Shown: positions 32,281-42,532 of the stretch, piece after piece
Numbering within the stretch: position 1 is the stretch's first letter
Layout of the letters: every line of letters starts with the position of its first letter
NCBI RefSeq assembly: GCF_900108315.1
Contig: NZ_FNVB01000002.1
Location: 434,001 to 498,000, forward strand
Origin: Saccharopolyspora kobensis
GTDB taxonomy: Bacteria > Actinomycetota > Actinomycetes > Mycobacteriales > Pseudonocardiaceae
Reading direction: 5' to 3'
Length of the DNA stretch: 64,000 nt
Program-made: the position numbers and the translations under genes
Notes under the pieces: model-generated
Told to the model about the DNA's origin: nothing
The model's database searches: none
Seen by the model: only the letters and a program-made list of their open reading frames with translations

Positions 32281-33104
32281 ATGAAGATCGGCCTCGGCCT
32301 GCCCATCGCCGAACCCACCGCCCTGCCGACCTGGGCGCGACTCGCCGATGACGGCCCGTTCAGCACCCTCGTCTGCTGGACCGACTGGTGTACGACAACC
32401 CGGAGCCCCTGGTCACCCTGGCGACGCTCGCCGGCGCGACCCGCCGCATCCGGCTCCAGACCGAAGTCCTGCTCGCCCCGCTGCGCCAAACCCCGCTGCT
32501 GGCCAAGCAAGCGGCGACCCTGGCCCAGCTGAGCGGGAACCGCTTCACGCTCGGCATCGGGGTCGGCGGCCGCGAGGACGACCACGCGGCCGCCGGTACG
32601 GATCTCAAGCGCCGCGGCCGCATCCTCGACGAGCAGATGGACCTGGTGCACCGCCTGTGGTCCGGCGAACCGCACAGCGACAGCGCCGGGCCGATCGGTC
32701 CCGCGGTCCGCCCGGAGATCCTCTTCGGCGGCTTCCGCCCGGCGGCGATCGACCGGGTCGGCCGCTGGGGCGACGGGTTCCTGGCCGCAGGCCCGCTGGA
32801 GTACGTGGAAACGACGTTCGGCCTCGCCCGGAACTCCTGGCAGGAGCACGGCCGCCCGGGCGAGCCCCGCCTGATCGGCCAGCTCAACACGGCGATCGGC
32901 CCGGACGCGGTGGCCGACGGAGCCCGGGCCGAGATGATCCGCTACTACGGCGACGCGAACTTCGCCAACGCTGTGGTCACCACTCCGGCAGCCCTGAGAA
33001 GCCAGCTCGCCCGACTCGAATCCCTGGGCGCGGACGAAGCGATCCTCTACTGCTGGTCCCCCGACCCAGCCCAGGTGAACCACCTGGCGGACCTCCTCCC
33101 GTAA
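32281..33104 (+). pseudogene. Luciferase-like (LLM-class) flavin oxidoreductase, frameshifted
   Basis: The ATG at 32281 begins an LLM-class monooxygenase (MKIGLGLPIAEP...DDGPFSTL), but at 32371-32372 the frame breaks. Reading on in another frame from CTG 32373 gives LLDRLVYDNPEPLVTLATLAG and the rest of the protein to 33104. Restoring one base would give STL-x-LLDRLVYDN, the normal family sequence, so this is a 1-bp deletion or a sequencing error. The rest is intact, including the GNRFTLGIGVGG block, and the promoter looks sound. If real, the enzyme is lost; a fresh frameshift fits the otherwise undecayed sequence. Confidence 0.85.
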
Positions 33105-33128
33105 CCCCACCCGTGCGCACGAGAGCGG

Positions 33129-33938
33129 TCAGCACTGGTGGTAGAAGTGCTCTTCATCGCCGGGCGGGACGAGATCGCGGTCCCGGATCACCGTTGCTCG
33201 GGGGCGGTCCTGCCGGGCGCACGTCTGCTCCGGTGGTTCCGCGAGGTTGTCCGTGTACTCGACGTCGATGACGCGGTCTCCGTAGGCGGCCGCGTAGTCG
33301 GCGCATTCGTCGTGCTGGAGGCATTCCTCGGCCACCGCGAAGTCGAAGCCCACTCGACCGGTCAGGTCCGCGGCGTTCTTCTGGCCGATGAGCAGGCCCG
33401 CGTGGTGGGCGATCCGCGCCAGGTCCGCCGCGAAGGCGAGGTTGTCCTCGGCGGTGAGTGCTCCGTCCGAGCGCGTGTAGGAATCCAGGTTGTCGATCTC
33501 CACCGCGTCGAAACCGGCCGCCGCGCAAGACTCGATCGTCCGGCCCCGGATCTCGGCCAGTCGGCGGCGCTTGTCGGGCGTGGAGGTGTCGAGGAGCAGC
33601 TCGTCGGGCCAATCCTCGTCGACGACCGGGCCACCGCCCTCGAACAGCACCAGGTCGCGCCGATCGCGCAGCCACACCTCGCGCTCCGCCGGTTGCGTCT
33701 GGAACCCGTTGACGTAGCAGACGTTGAAGATCCCGGCAGCGGGTTGCGCCGTGCTGTCCCGGACAACCAGTCCAACACCGTCGGGCGGCGGATACGCACC
33801 ACCCAGCTGGTAATCGACTGCCGCTCCAGCGGGAAAGGCCGAACCCCCCACCTCCGGCTCACCGACGGGGCCGGGACCGGCTGAACACCCGCTGATCACA
33901 AGCAGCACGGCGAACACCGAGCACACCGCCGACCGCAC
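33129..33938 (-). CDS. GH114-like endo-alpha-1,4-polygalactosaminidase family lipoprotein
   Basis: A 269-residue predicted lipoprotein with lipobox VISGC (Cys18). The TIM-barrel domain shows CYVNGFQTQPAE near its start and FDAVEIDNLDSYTRSDG, the TM1410/GH114-type acidic segment. FAVAEEC is the second likely catalytic region. The family cleaves polygalactosamine-type exopolysaccharides, although many members are uncharacterised. GTG 33938 is preferred because GGGGGAGG lies 7 nt upstream; an ATG at 33968 is in frame but lacks such a site. It may process extracellular aminosugar polymer, which is interesting given the polysaccharide locus nearby. Confidence 0.8.
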   Translation of the reverse strand: MRSAVCSVFAVLLVISGCSAGPGPVGEPEVGGSAFPAGAAVDYQLGGAYPPPDGVGLVVRDSTAQPAAGIFNVCYVNGFQTQPAEREVWLRDRRDLVLFEGGGPVVDEDWPDELLLDTSTPDKRRRLAEIRGRTIESCAAAGFDAVEIDNLDSYTRSDGALTAEDNLAFAADLARIAHHAGLLIGQKNAADLTGRVGFDFAVAEECLQHDECADYAAAYGDRVIDVEYTDNLAEPPEQTCARQDRPRATVIRDRDLVPPGDEEHFYHQC

Positions 33939-34028
33939 GCCGCTGCCTCCCCCACCGCCGAGACGCATGCCGCCCGGCGCTCGACAACCCGAGTTCCGAG
34001 CCTAGGCGCCACCCGATCAGCCGTTGCA

Positions 34029-34073
34029 CGAAGGGCACCGCCGACCGGCGTGCTCGGTCAGCGGCGCCCTTCG
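34029..34073 (-). terminator. Terminator hairpin after korB
   Basis: A 19-bp stem (34029-34047 with 34055-34073) and 7-nt loop has two plus-strand A/C-type mismatches. In minus-strand RNA these become G-U pairs, so the stem is best formed by the korAB transcript, whose 3' end is at 34088. Confidence 0.75.
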
Positions 34074-34087
34074 ACCGGTTCGCCTGC

Positions 34088-35145
34088 TCAGATGGTCCAG
34101 GTGTCGTTGCCGTGGAGGAGCTTCCGGAGGTCCGCCGGCCGGGACCGCTGGGCCTCCGCCACCTGGGCTCGGGCCAGGTCGTCGTAGGCGGGGCGTTCGA
34201 CCGAGCGGAAGATGCCCGTCACGGCCGGGTTGAGGTCCTGGCCGCCGAGGCGGGACAGGGCGAAGGCGTAGGACGGGTCGTCGCGGTGCGCGTCGTGCAC
34301 CACCACCTCGGCTTCGTCCACTTCGGACAACTTGGCGACGCGGAAGCCGTCCGGACCGGAGACCACGCCGTACTGCTCGTCCTCCGGGCCGAAGGTGATC
34401 GGTTCGCCGTGCTTGAGGGCGACGATGCGGCGCTGCTTCTCGTCGTTGTCCTTGAGGACGTCGAAGGCACCGTCGTTGAAGATCGGGCAGTTCTGGTAGA
34501 TCTCCACCAGCGCGCTGCCGCGGTGCTCCGCCGCCGCCTTCAAGGTCTCCGTCACGCTCGCGCGGTCCGAGTCGATCACGCGCGCCACGAACGACGCCTC
34601 CGCGCCCAGCGCCAGCGACACCGGGTTGAACGGGTGGTCCAGGGAACCCACCGGAGTCGACTTGGTGACCTTGCCGACCTCGCTGGTCGGCGAGTACTGG
34701 CCCTTGGTCAGGCCGTAGATCCGGTTGTTGAACAGCAGGATCTTCAGGTTCACGTTCCGGCGCAGGGCGTGGATCAGGTGGTTGCCGCCGATGGACAGCG
34801 CGTCGCCGTCACCGGTCACCACCCACACCGACAGGTCCGGCCTGCTGGTCGCCAGGCCGGTGGCGATCGCCGGGGCGCGGCCGTGGATGGAGTGCATCCC
34901 GTAGGTGTTCATGTAGTACGGGAACCGGGACGAGCACCCGATGCCCGAGATGAACACGATGTTCTCGCGCTTGAGCCCCAGCGACGGCAGGAAGCTCTGC
35001 ACCGCGTTGAGCACGACGTAGTCGCCGCACCCCGGGCACCAGCGCACCTCCTGGTCGGACTTGAAGTCCTTGGCCTTCTGCGGTTCGTCGGTCGTCGGCA
35101 CCCCGGCGAGCCCGCCCAGGCCCGGGATCCCCAGATCGGTGGTCG

Positions 35146-35149
<4 letters not shown>
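34088..35149 (-). CDS. korB: 2-oxoglutarate:ferredoxin oxidoreductase, beta subunit
   Basis: A 353-residue thiamine-diphosphate-binding beta subunit. VRWCPGCGDY and the GIGCSSRFPYY segment give cysteines for the cluster, and VVTGDGDALSIGGNHLIHALRRN is the ThDP-Mg motif. With KorA it decarboxylates 2-oxoglutarate to succinyl-CoA and reduces ferredoxin, as in the actinobacterial KorAB that can replace the classical dehydrogenase. The GTG start overlaps the korA stop (GTGA). A related 2-oxoacid substrate such as pyruvate is possible, but the pair and lengths fit KorAB best. Confidence 0.93.
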
Positions 35150-37023
<1,874 letters not shown>

Positions 37024-37405
37024 CTTGATCCGTTCCCCTTCACCTGCAGGCAACGTCCATCCTGTGGCGAACGATACATCCCCGGTGTTTATTCCGATCA
37101 CGTCCGGGGTTCACCCGATCACCTTCCGCACGCATCCGCACACCCGTTCCCGAAGGCCGGGGCGACCACCGGTACGGCGGAGTTCCACATCGGTGCGCAG
37201 GTGGCACCACGTTTACCGACCCTCCCCGGCCCGGACGGCGGTGTGCAATCGGCGACGAATGTGACTTGCCCCATAGCGAGGGAAGGTGACCCTCCACCGG
37301 TTCCCAGATTTCCCACCATGTGGGAGAACGTTCGCCGGAACGGCCGATACCTGCGCCCCGCGCTCCTCCGCTTACATCACAGCCGACGCCCACCCGGGAG
37401 GACCA
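37024..37405. other. Intergenic region between korA and a divergent nitroreductase-like gene
   Basis: 382 bp with no supported gene. The part nearest korA could be translated if the ATG at 37101 is used. Near 37311-37325 a TCCCAC-CAT-GTGGGA inverted repeat could be an operator for the rightward gene. Promoters for both directions must lie here, but I cannot place -35 or -10 boxes with confidence. Confidence 0.4.
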
Positions 37406-38089
37406 GTGACCGCACCAGCACCCCGCCCGCACGCCCATCCGTTCGTGCCCTACACGCCGCCGCGACTGCCGTCCGCCGAGGGATTGCGGCGCGGGCAGGA
37501 GCTTTTCGAGCACCTGGACGGTCGCCGCAGCGTCCGGTTCTTCAGCTCCGACCCGGTGCCCCGCGAGGCGATCGAACTGGCCGTGCGGACCGCGAACACC
37601 GCGCCCAGCGGCGCGCACCAGCAGCCGTGGACGTTCGTCGCGGTGGCCGATCCCGACCTCAAGCACCGCATCCGGCTGGCCGCCGAGGCCGAGGAACGCG
37701 CGTTCTACGGGCGCGAGGACATCCCGCAGTGGCACGGGGCGCTCTCGCGTTTGGAGACCGACGCGAACAAGGAGTTCCTCGACGTGGTGCCGTGGATCGT
37801 GGTCGCGTTCGCGCAGAAGTACCGGGTGACCGGCACCGGCAAGCAGAAGCACTACTACGTCAACGAGAGCGTCGGCATCGCCTGCGGCATGTTCATCACC
37901 GCGCTGCACACGATGGGCCTGGCGACCCTGACGCACACGCCGAACCCGATGGGCTTCCTGACCCAGCTCCTGGAGCGCCCGTCCAGCGAGCGGCCCTACA
38001 TCCTGTTCCCGGTCGGCTACCCGGCCGACGACTGCGAAGTACCCGAACTGACCCGCAAGCCCCTGGCGGAAGCGCTCGTCTGGCGCTAG
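37406..38089 (+). CDS. Nitroreductase-family flavoprotein, iodotyrosine deiodinase-like
   Basis: A 227-residue FMN enzyme of the nitroreductase fold. RRSVRFFSSDPVPREAIE, ANTAPSGAHQQPWTFVAV and GLATLTHTPNPM are the FMN-binding and core blocks. The GAHQQPWTF block and the AEERAFY...LETDANKEFLDVVPW lid resemble iodotyrosine deiodinase rather than ordinary nitroreductases. The lid lysine seen in animal enzymes appears to be replaced. GTG 37406 follows GGGAGGA. The enzyme could reductively dehalogenate halogenated tyrosines or phenols, but simple flavin reduction is also possible. Confidence 0.8.
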   Translation: MTAPAPRPHAHPFVPYTPPRLPSAEGLRRGQELFEHLDGRRSVRFFSSDPVPREAIELAVRTANTAPSGAHQQPWTFVAVADPDLKHRIRLAAEAEERAFYGREDIPQWHGALSRLETDANKEFLDVVPWIVVAFAQKYRVTGTGKQKHYYVNESVGIACGMFITALHTMGLATLTHTPNPMGFLTQLLERPSSERPYILFPVGYPADDCEVPELTRKPLAEALVWR

Positions 38090-38285
38090 GGAGCGTCGCT
38101 CGCCGCGGTGCCGCCGCGATCTTGCGCGAAATGGGCGTGCCGCGGAGCGCGACCCGGCACGCTGGGACCAGCGTCCGCGTCCGGTCGGGTGCGGGCGGCA
38201 CGCGGTGCTCGCCGAGGTGCGCGGCAGGCACCGAGGTGGTGCGCTGGGACCGACGGTGCGACGGACGAGAACAGAGGTGGGTGCC

Positions 38286-39644
38286 GTGGTCGACGAGGTC
38301 GACGTCGTGGTCATCGGGATGGGACCGGGCGGCGAGGACGTCGCCGCCCGGCTGGCGAGTGCGGGCCTGTCCGTGGTCGCGGTGGAATCCAGGCTGGTCG
38401 GCGGTGAGTGCCCGTACTTCGCCTGCGTGCCGACCAAGATGATGGTGCGGGCCACCGACGCGCTGGGCGAAGCGCGCCGGGTGCCCGAGCTGGCCGGGCG
38501 AACCGAGGTGCACCCGGACTGGACGCCGGTCGCCGACCGCATCCGCGACGAGGCCACCACCGACTGGGACGACGAGATCGCCGCGCGGCGCTTCGAGCGC
38601 ACGGGTGGTCGGCTGGTGCGCGGTGTCGGGCGGATCAGCGCGCCGGGCGAGGTGACCGTCGGCGATCAGGTGTTCCGCGCGCGGCGCGGCATCGTGCTCA
38701 ACCCCGGCACCGAACCGGCGGTGCCGCCGGTCGACGGCCTCGCCGGTAGTCCATTTTGGACGAACCGGGAGGCGGTGCCGTCGCGCGAGGTGCCGGAGTC
38801 GCTGCTGGTGCTCGGCGGCGGGCCGGTCGGCCTGGAGTTCGCGCAGGTCTTCGCCCGGTTCGGCAGCACGGTCGCGGTGCTGGAGGCGCAGCCCCGGCTG
38901 CTGCCGAGCTCCGAACCGGAGGCATCCGAGGTGATCACCGAGGCGCTGCTCGCCGAGGGGATCCAGGTGCGCACCGGCGACGGCGTCGAGCACGTCAAGC
39001 ACGACGGGCAGTTCGAGGTGCAGCTCTCCGGCGGCGACCGGCTCATCGCGGACCGGCTGCTGGTGGCCACCGGCCGCCGCACCGACCTGCGCGCGCTCGG
39101 GGTCGGCGCGGTCGGGCTGGACGAGCAGGCCCGCACCATCCCGGTGGACGAGCGGATGCGCGCCGCCGACGGGGTCTGGGCGATCGGCGACGTCACCGGT
39201 CGTGGCGCGTTCACGCACACCTCGGTGTACCAGGCGCGCATCGCCGCGGCCGACATCCTCGGCCAGGACGGCGAAACCGCCGACTACCGGGCGATGCCCG
39301 CGGTGACCTTCACCGATCCGGAGGTCGCCAGCGTCGGGCTGACCGAGGCCCAGGCCCGGGAGGCCGGGATCGCGGTGCGCACCGGGAGCACGCGGATCCA
39401 GGACTCCACGCGCGGCTGGATCCACAAGGTGGGCAACGCCGGGATCATCAAGCTGGTCGCCGACTCCGAGCGCGACGTGCTGGTGGGTGCCACGGTCGCC
39501 GCACCGGCCGGTGGCGAGATCATCGGCGCGCTCGCGGTCGCCGTGCACGCCGAGGTCCCGGTCTCCCGCCTCCGCCGGATGATCTTCGCCTACCCGACCT
39601 TCCACCGGGCGATCGAGTCCGCTCTCGCCGACCTCGGCACCTGA
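38286..39644 (+). CDS. Pyridine nucleotide-disulfide oxidoreductase
   Basis: A 452-residue class I flavin disulfide reductase. FAD binding is by VIGMGPGGEDVAARL, the redox pair is in GGECPYFACVPTK (C-x4-C), NAD(P) binding by VLGGGPVGLEFAQVF, and the ATG-like VATGRR and WAIGDVTGRG blocks follow. At the C-terminus, where lipoamide and mercuric reductases have HxHPT, it has FAYPTFHRA, so the usual catalytic His is absent. It probably reduces a substrate other than lipoamide, perhaps a quinone or a small disulfide. GTG 38286 follows AGAGG. Tripartite element 3 begins 10 bp after its stop. Confidence 0.85.
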   Translation: MVDEVDVVVIGMGPGGEDVAARLASAGLSVVAVESRLVGGECPYFACVPTKMMVRATDALGEARRVPELAGRTEVHPDWTPVADRIRDEATTDWDDEIAARRFERTGGRLVRGVGRISAPGEVTVGDQVFRARRGIVLNPGTEPAVPPVDGLAGSPFWTNREAVPSREVPESLLVLGGGPVGLEFAQVFARFGSTVAVLEAQPRLLPSSEPEASEVITEALLAEGIQVRTGDGVEHVKHDGQFEVQLSGGDRLIADRLLVATGRRTDLRALGVGAVGLDEQARTIPVDERMRAADGVWAIGDVTGRGAFTHTSVYQARIAAADILGQDGETADYRAMPAVTFTDPEVASVGLTEAQAREAGIAVRTGSTRIQDSTRGWIHKVGNAGIIKLVADSERDVLVGATVAAPAGGEIIGALAVAVHAEVPVSRLRRMIFAYPTFHRAIESALADLGT

Positions 39645-39654
39645 CCGCCCGCAA

Positions 39655-39708
39655 CTCGCGCAATTTCAATGGAAATCAGGCCTTCAACTTCAATGGAAGT
39701 TGCGCGAG
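39655..39708. repeat. AT-rich imperfect palindrome (tripartite element 3, left arm)
   Basis: CTCGCGCAA and TTGCGCGAG close an inverted repeat whose inner arms carry TTTCAATGGAAA and CTTCAATGGAAG. The inner part is diverged, with both CAATGG cores in the same orientation as in 27001-27048. It starts 10 bp after the stop of the flavin disulfide reductase. Confidence 0.75.
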
Positions 39709-39709
39709 A

Positions 39710-39740
39710 CGTCGGCGTGTCGGCCCCCGACACGCCGACG
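39710..39740. repeat. GC-rich hairpin, centre of tripartite element 3
   Basis: CGTCGGCGTGTCGG (39710-39723) and its exact reverse complement (39727-39740) form a 14-bp stem with a CCC loop. This is the best-preserved copy of the central hairpin. Confidence 0.9.
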
Positions 39741-39755
39741 GAGCGTCGGGGTTCG

Positions 39756-39801
39756 CGCGATTTCAATTGAAATCGGACGTCTGATTTCAATTGAAATCGC
39801 G
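39756..39801. repeat. AT-rich palindrome (tripartite element 3, right arm)
   Basis: A 46-bp palindrome centred at ACGT (39778/39779) with one G/T mismatch (39775 with 39782). The arm reads CGCGATTTCAATTGAAATCG. It ends 13 bp before the stop of the convergent GGDEF gene. Confidence 0.92.
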
Positions 39802-39814
39802 TCCGGCGACCGGC

Positions 39815-41047
39815 TCAGCGGCCGCCGTTGGCCTCCCGGCGACGGCGCTTGCTGGCGTACATGTCGCGGTCGGCCAGGTGCAGCAGCCTGTCCGCGGTGA
39901 TCGACGGGTCCGAGGTCACCACGTAGCCGACGCTGGCCTGCAGGCTCACCGTCGCCTCGTGCACCACGATCTCGGTGTTCAGGTGCGCCTCCACCCGGTC
40001 CCGGAGCGCCGCCGCGGCGTCCTCGTCCGGCAGCAGGCTGACCACCACGAACTCGTCACCGCCGAGGCGCGCGACGGTGTCCCCGGCCCGCACCGCCAGC
40101 TGGATCTCGCGCGCGGCGGCGATCAGCAGCTGGTCGCCGACCGCGTGGCCGTAGCGGTCGTTGGTCGGCTTGAGCTCGTCGAGGTCGGCCAGCACCACGA
40201 CCAGCACCCCGTTCCCGCGCGCGAGCTGCTGGAGCCCGTGATCCAGGCGGTCGGAGAGCAAGGCCCGGTTGGCCAGCCCGGTCAGCGGGTCGTGCAGCGC
40301 GAGGTGCGCCAGGTGGGCGTCCACCATGCGCTGTTCACCGATGTCCTCGTACTGGCTGAGGACGTAGGCGGGCGTGCCGTCGGCCCCGGGCACCGTGGTC
40401 GCCCGGATCAGCATCCAGATCGGGCGGCCGTCCTTGTGCCGGTAGCGCTTCTCCAGGTTCACCGAGTCGATCAGGCCGGAGGCCATGTCCTCCAGCGCGG
40501 CGGTGCCCGGCCCCTCGTCCTGCTCGTAGGTGACGTCGGCGAAGGACATCGACAGCAGCTCCGCGCGCGAGTAGCCGAGCATCGCGCAGAGCGTGTCGTT
40601 GACCGCCGTCCAGGAACCCTTCAGGTCCAGCAGCGCCATCCCGATCGGCGCGTTGGCGAAGCTGCGCTGCCACAGCAGCTCGGCCTCCCGGCGCTGGGTG
40701 ATGTCCTGGATCTGGGACAGGAAGTACACCGCGGTGCCGTCGGGGTCCCGGATGAACGAGCGGGCCACCAACGCCCAGATCAGGCTTCCGTCGGAGCGGA
40801 TGTAGCGCTTCTCCAGCACCTTCTCGGACTCGACCGGACCTTCATCGTCGATGTCATCCGGATGGGTGAAATCCCGGTAGTCGCGCCCCTCCAGCTCCTC
40901 GCTCCGGTATCCGAGCAACCGGCACAGCGCGCCGTTGACGTGCAGGTAGCGGCCCTGCAAGTCGAGGATGGCCATCGCGGCGGCCGCCTGGTCGAAGACG
41001 CGCTGCCAGGGCACACCGCCAGCGCTGTTCGGCTCGGATGCGGACAT
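39815..41047 (-). CDS. PAS-PAS-GGDEF protein, probable diguanylate cyclase
   Basis: A 410-residue cytoplasmic signalling protein. PAS domain 1 is at about 15-120 (AILDLQGRYLHVNGALCRLLGY) and PAS domain 2 at about 135-245 (ALLDLKGSWTAVNDTLCAMLGY). The C-terminal domain (about 250-405) has the intact active site RLGGDEF and HDPLTGLANRALL, so it should make cyclic di-GMP from GTP. No EAL domain and no transmembrane helix is present. The metal-binding loop is DLDELK rather than the common DLDxFK. Cyclic di-GMP often controls exopolysaccharide synthesis, so a link with the nearby locus is possible. Confidence 0.9.
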   Translation of the reverse strand: MSASEPNSAGGVPWQRVFDQAAAAMAILDLQGRYLHVNGALCRLLGYRSEELEGRDYRDFTHPDDIDDEGPVESEKVLEKRYIRSDGSLIWALVARSFIRDPDGTAVYFLSQIQDITQRREAELLWQRSFANAPIGMALLDLKGSWTAVNDTLCAMLGYSRAELLSMSFADVTYEQDEGPGTAALEDMASGLIDSVNLEKRYRHKDGRPIWMLIRATTVPGADGTPAYVLSQYEDIGEQRMVDAHLAHLALHDPLTGLANRALLSDRLDHGLQQLARGNGVLVVVLADLDELKPTNDRYGHAVGDQLLIAAAREIQLAVRAGDTVARLGGDEFVVVSLLPDEDAAAALRDRVEAHLNTEIVVHEATVSLQASVGYVVTSDPSITADRLLHLADRDMYASKRRRREANGGR

Positions 41048-41099
41048 GAGAACCGAACGATAGCCGTACGGCCAGCCCCGTGCAGCGGCGCCTCCCAGG

Positions 41100-42371
41100 T
41101 CAGGCGTCGCCCCGGTTCATGGCCAGCAAGCGGTCCAGCACCGCTGGTGAGACCTTGACGCCGTCGTGCTCGTACTCGTTGGTCACCCACACCCGGGCAC
41201 CGCGCACCTGGCGGGCCGATTCCAGCGCGTGGTCCCGGTCGACGAACATGTCGTCGTGGTAGACCGCCGCGGCCACCGGGACCTCGTTGCGGGCCAGCTG
41301 GTCGAGGTCGTAGAGCACCGGCCAGTCGCTCTTCGCGGCGAGCAGGTCGGCCGCCTCGCGCAGCGGGACCAGCGACGGGTCCTGCTCGAACATCCAGGGG
41401 TAGATCATCTCGCCGGTCAGGTTGATGCGACCGGTGGTGGCCGGGTCGAACTCCGGGAACTCCGCGCGCACCCGGTGCGCCGACCACTCCGACGCGGTGC
41501 CCTGGCAGTAGATGGCCTCGTGCAGCACCGCGTAGAGCGGTCGCGTGGCGAAGGAGACCACCGCGTCCACGCCGCGCCGGAAAGTGTCGGAGAGGGTGTC
41601 GCCGATGAACGCCTCCTCCAGCAGGTAGTGCAGCGCGTCGAACTGCGAGCCCTGGCCGAACTGGATGCCGAGCGTCTGGAACCGCTCCGGGGTCAGCCGC
41701 TCCCCCGCCGGCATGATCACCTCGTGCTCGGCGAGGTGCTCGACGACCCGCCGCACGATCTCGGCGTCCTGCGGGTAGCGCGCGAAGTAGGCGTCGTTCT
41801 TGCGCAGCGTGCGCGCGTAGGCGGCGCGGTACACGTCGTCGGCGTGGCCGGTCAGGGTCGGAACGCCGCCGGTGATCAGCACCTGCCGCAGCCCCTGCGG
41901 GGCCAGCGAGAGGTAGGTCAGCGCGCAGAACCCGCCGAAGCTCTGCCCCAGCACCGACCACGGCTCGTCACCGATCAGCTGCATGCGGACGGCTTCGGCG
42001 TCGCGCACGATCGAGTCGGCGCGCAGCAGGCTGAGGTGCTCGGCCTGCTGCGCGGGGGTCAGCCCGGCGAGGCTCTGGCGGTTCGCCGGCGTGCTGCGCC
42101 CGGTACCGCGCTGGTCGAGCAGCAGCACCCGGTAGTCCTGCAGCGCGCGACCCAGCCACGCGCTGGTGCTCAGCGGCCGTTCGGCCTTGCCGCCCGGGCC
42201 GCCCTGGAAGTAGACCAGCCACGGCAGCTGCTGGTCCTGCTTGGACGGCGCGACCACCTCCCGACCGAAGACCTCGATCTCCCCGGAGCCCGGGTCGTCG
42301 TGGCGCAGCGGAACCCGGAACACGTGGTCCCGGGCCACCAGACCCGGACGGCGGTAGGTGACGGACGACAT
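41100..42371 (-). CDS. Proline iminopeptidase-family alpha/beta hydrolase
   Basis: A 423-residue peptidase S33-type hydrolase. The oxyanion segment is YFQGGPGGKAERP, the DQRGTGRS block follows, and the nucleophile elbow is GQSFGG. The His lies near the C-terminus in NEYEHDGVKVS. Such enzymes release N-terminal proline or other residues from peptides, usually in the cytosol. ATG 42371 follows GGAGGAAA. It has a full family length, with the cap-like insertion in the middle. A single AT-rich palindrome lies about 100 bp upstream, after the next gene's stop. Confidence 0.87.
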   Translation of the reverse strand: MSSVTYRRPGLVARDHVFRVPLRHDDPGSGEIEVFGREVVAPSKQDQQLPWLVYFQGGPGGKAERPLSTSAWLGRALQDYRVLLLDQRGTGRSTPANRQSLAGLTPAQQAEHLSLLRADSIVRDAEAVRMQLIGDEPWSVLGQSFGGFCALTYLSLAPQGLRQVLITGGVPTLTGHADDVYRAAYARTLRKNDAYFARYPQDAEIVRRVVEHLAEHEVIMPAGERLTPERFQTLGIQFGQGSQFDALHYLLEEAFIGDTLSDTFRRGVDAVVSFATRPLYAVLHEAIYCQGTASEWSAHRVRAEFPEFDPATTGRINLTGEMIYPWMFEQDPSLVPLREAADLLAAKSDWPVLYDLDQLARNEVPVAAAVYHDDMFVDRDHALESARQVRGARVWVTNEYEHDGVKVSPAVLDRLLAMNRGDA

Positions 42372-42470
42372 CTCGTTTCCTCCAAAGTGGACTATCACGC
42401 TGGGTCGGGTGCGACGGGCACGATTCAACACCGACCAGGGCCACCACCGCACCACCCGGGTTCGGCCCGA

Positions 42471-42520
42471 GCCGCAATTTCCATTGAAATCGGACGTCTG
42501 ATTTCAATGGAAATTGCGGC
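42471..42520. repeat. 50-bp AT-rich palindrome, single (solo element)
   Basis: GCCGCAATTTCCATTGAAAT plus CGGAC (42471-42495) pairs with 42496-42520 at 24 of 25 positions (mismatch G42492/T42499). It is the same element type as 6042-6089, but with no central hairpin or second palindrome. It lies 12 bp beyond the stop of the M29-type peptidase gene. Confidence 0.93.
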
Positions 42521-42532
42521 AGGACCTGCGGA

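Noticed and set aside
32371..32373. Programmed ribosomal frameshifting in the luciferase-like gene
   Set aside because: No slippery heptamer or downstream pseudoknot-like stem is seen, and programmed shifts are unknown in this family; a deletion or sequencing error is simpler.
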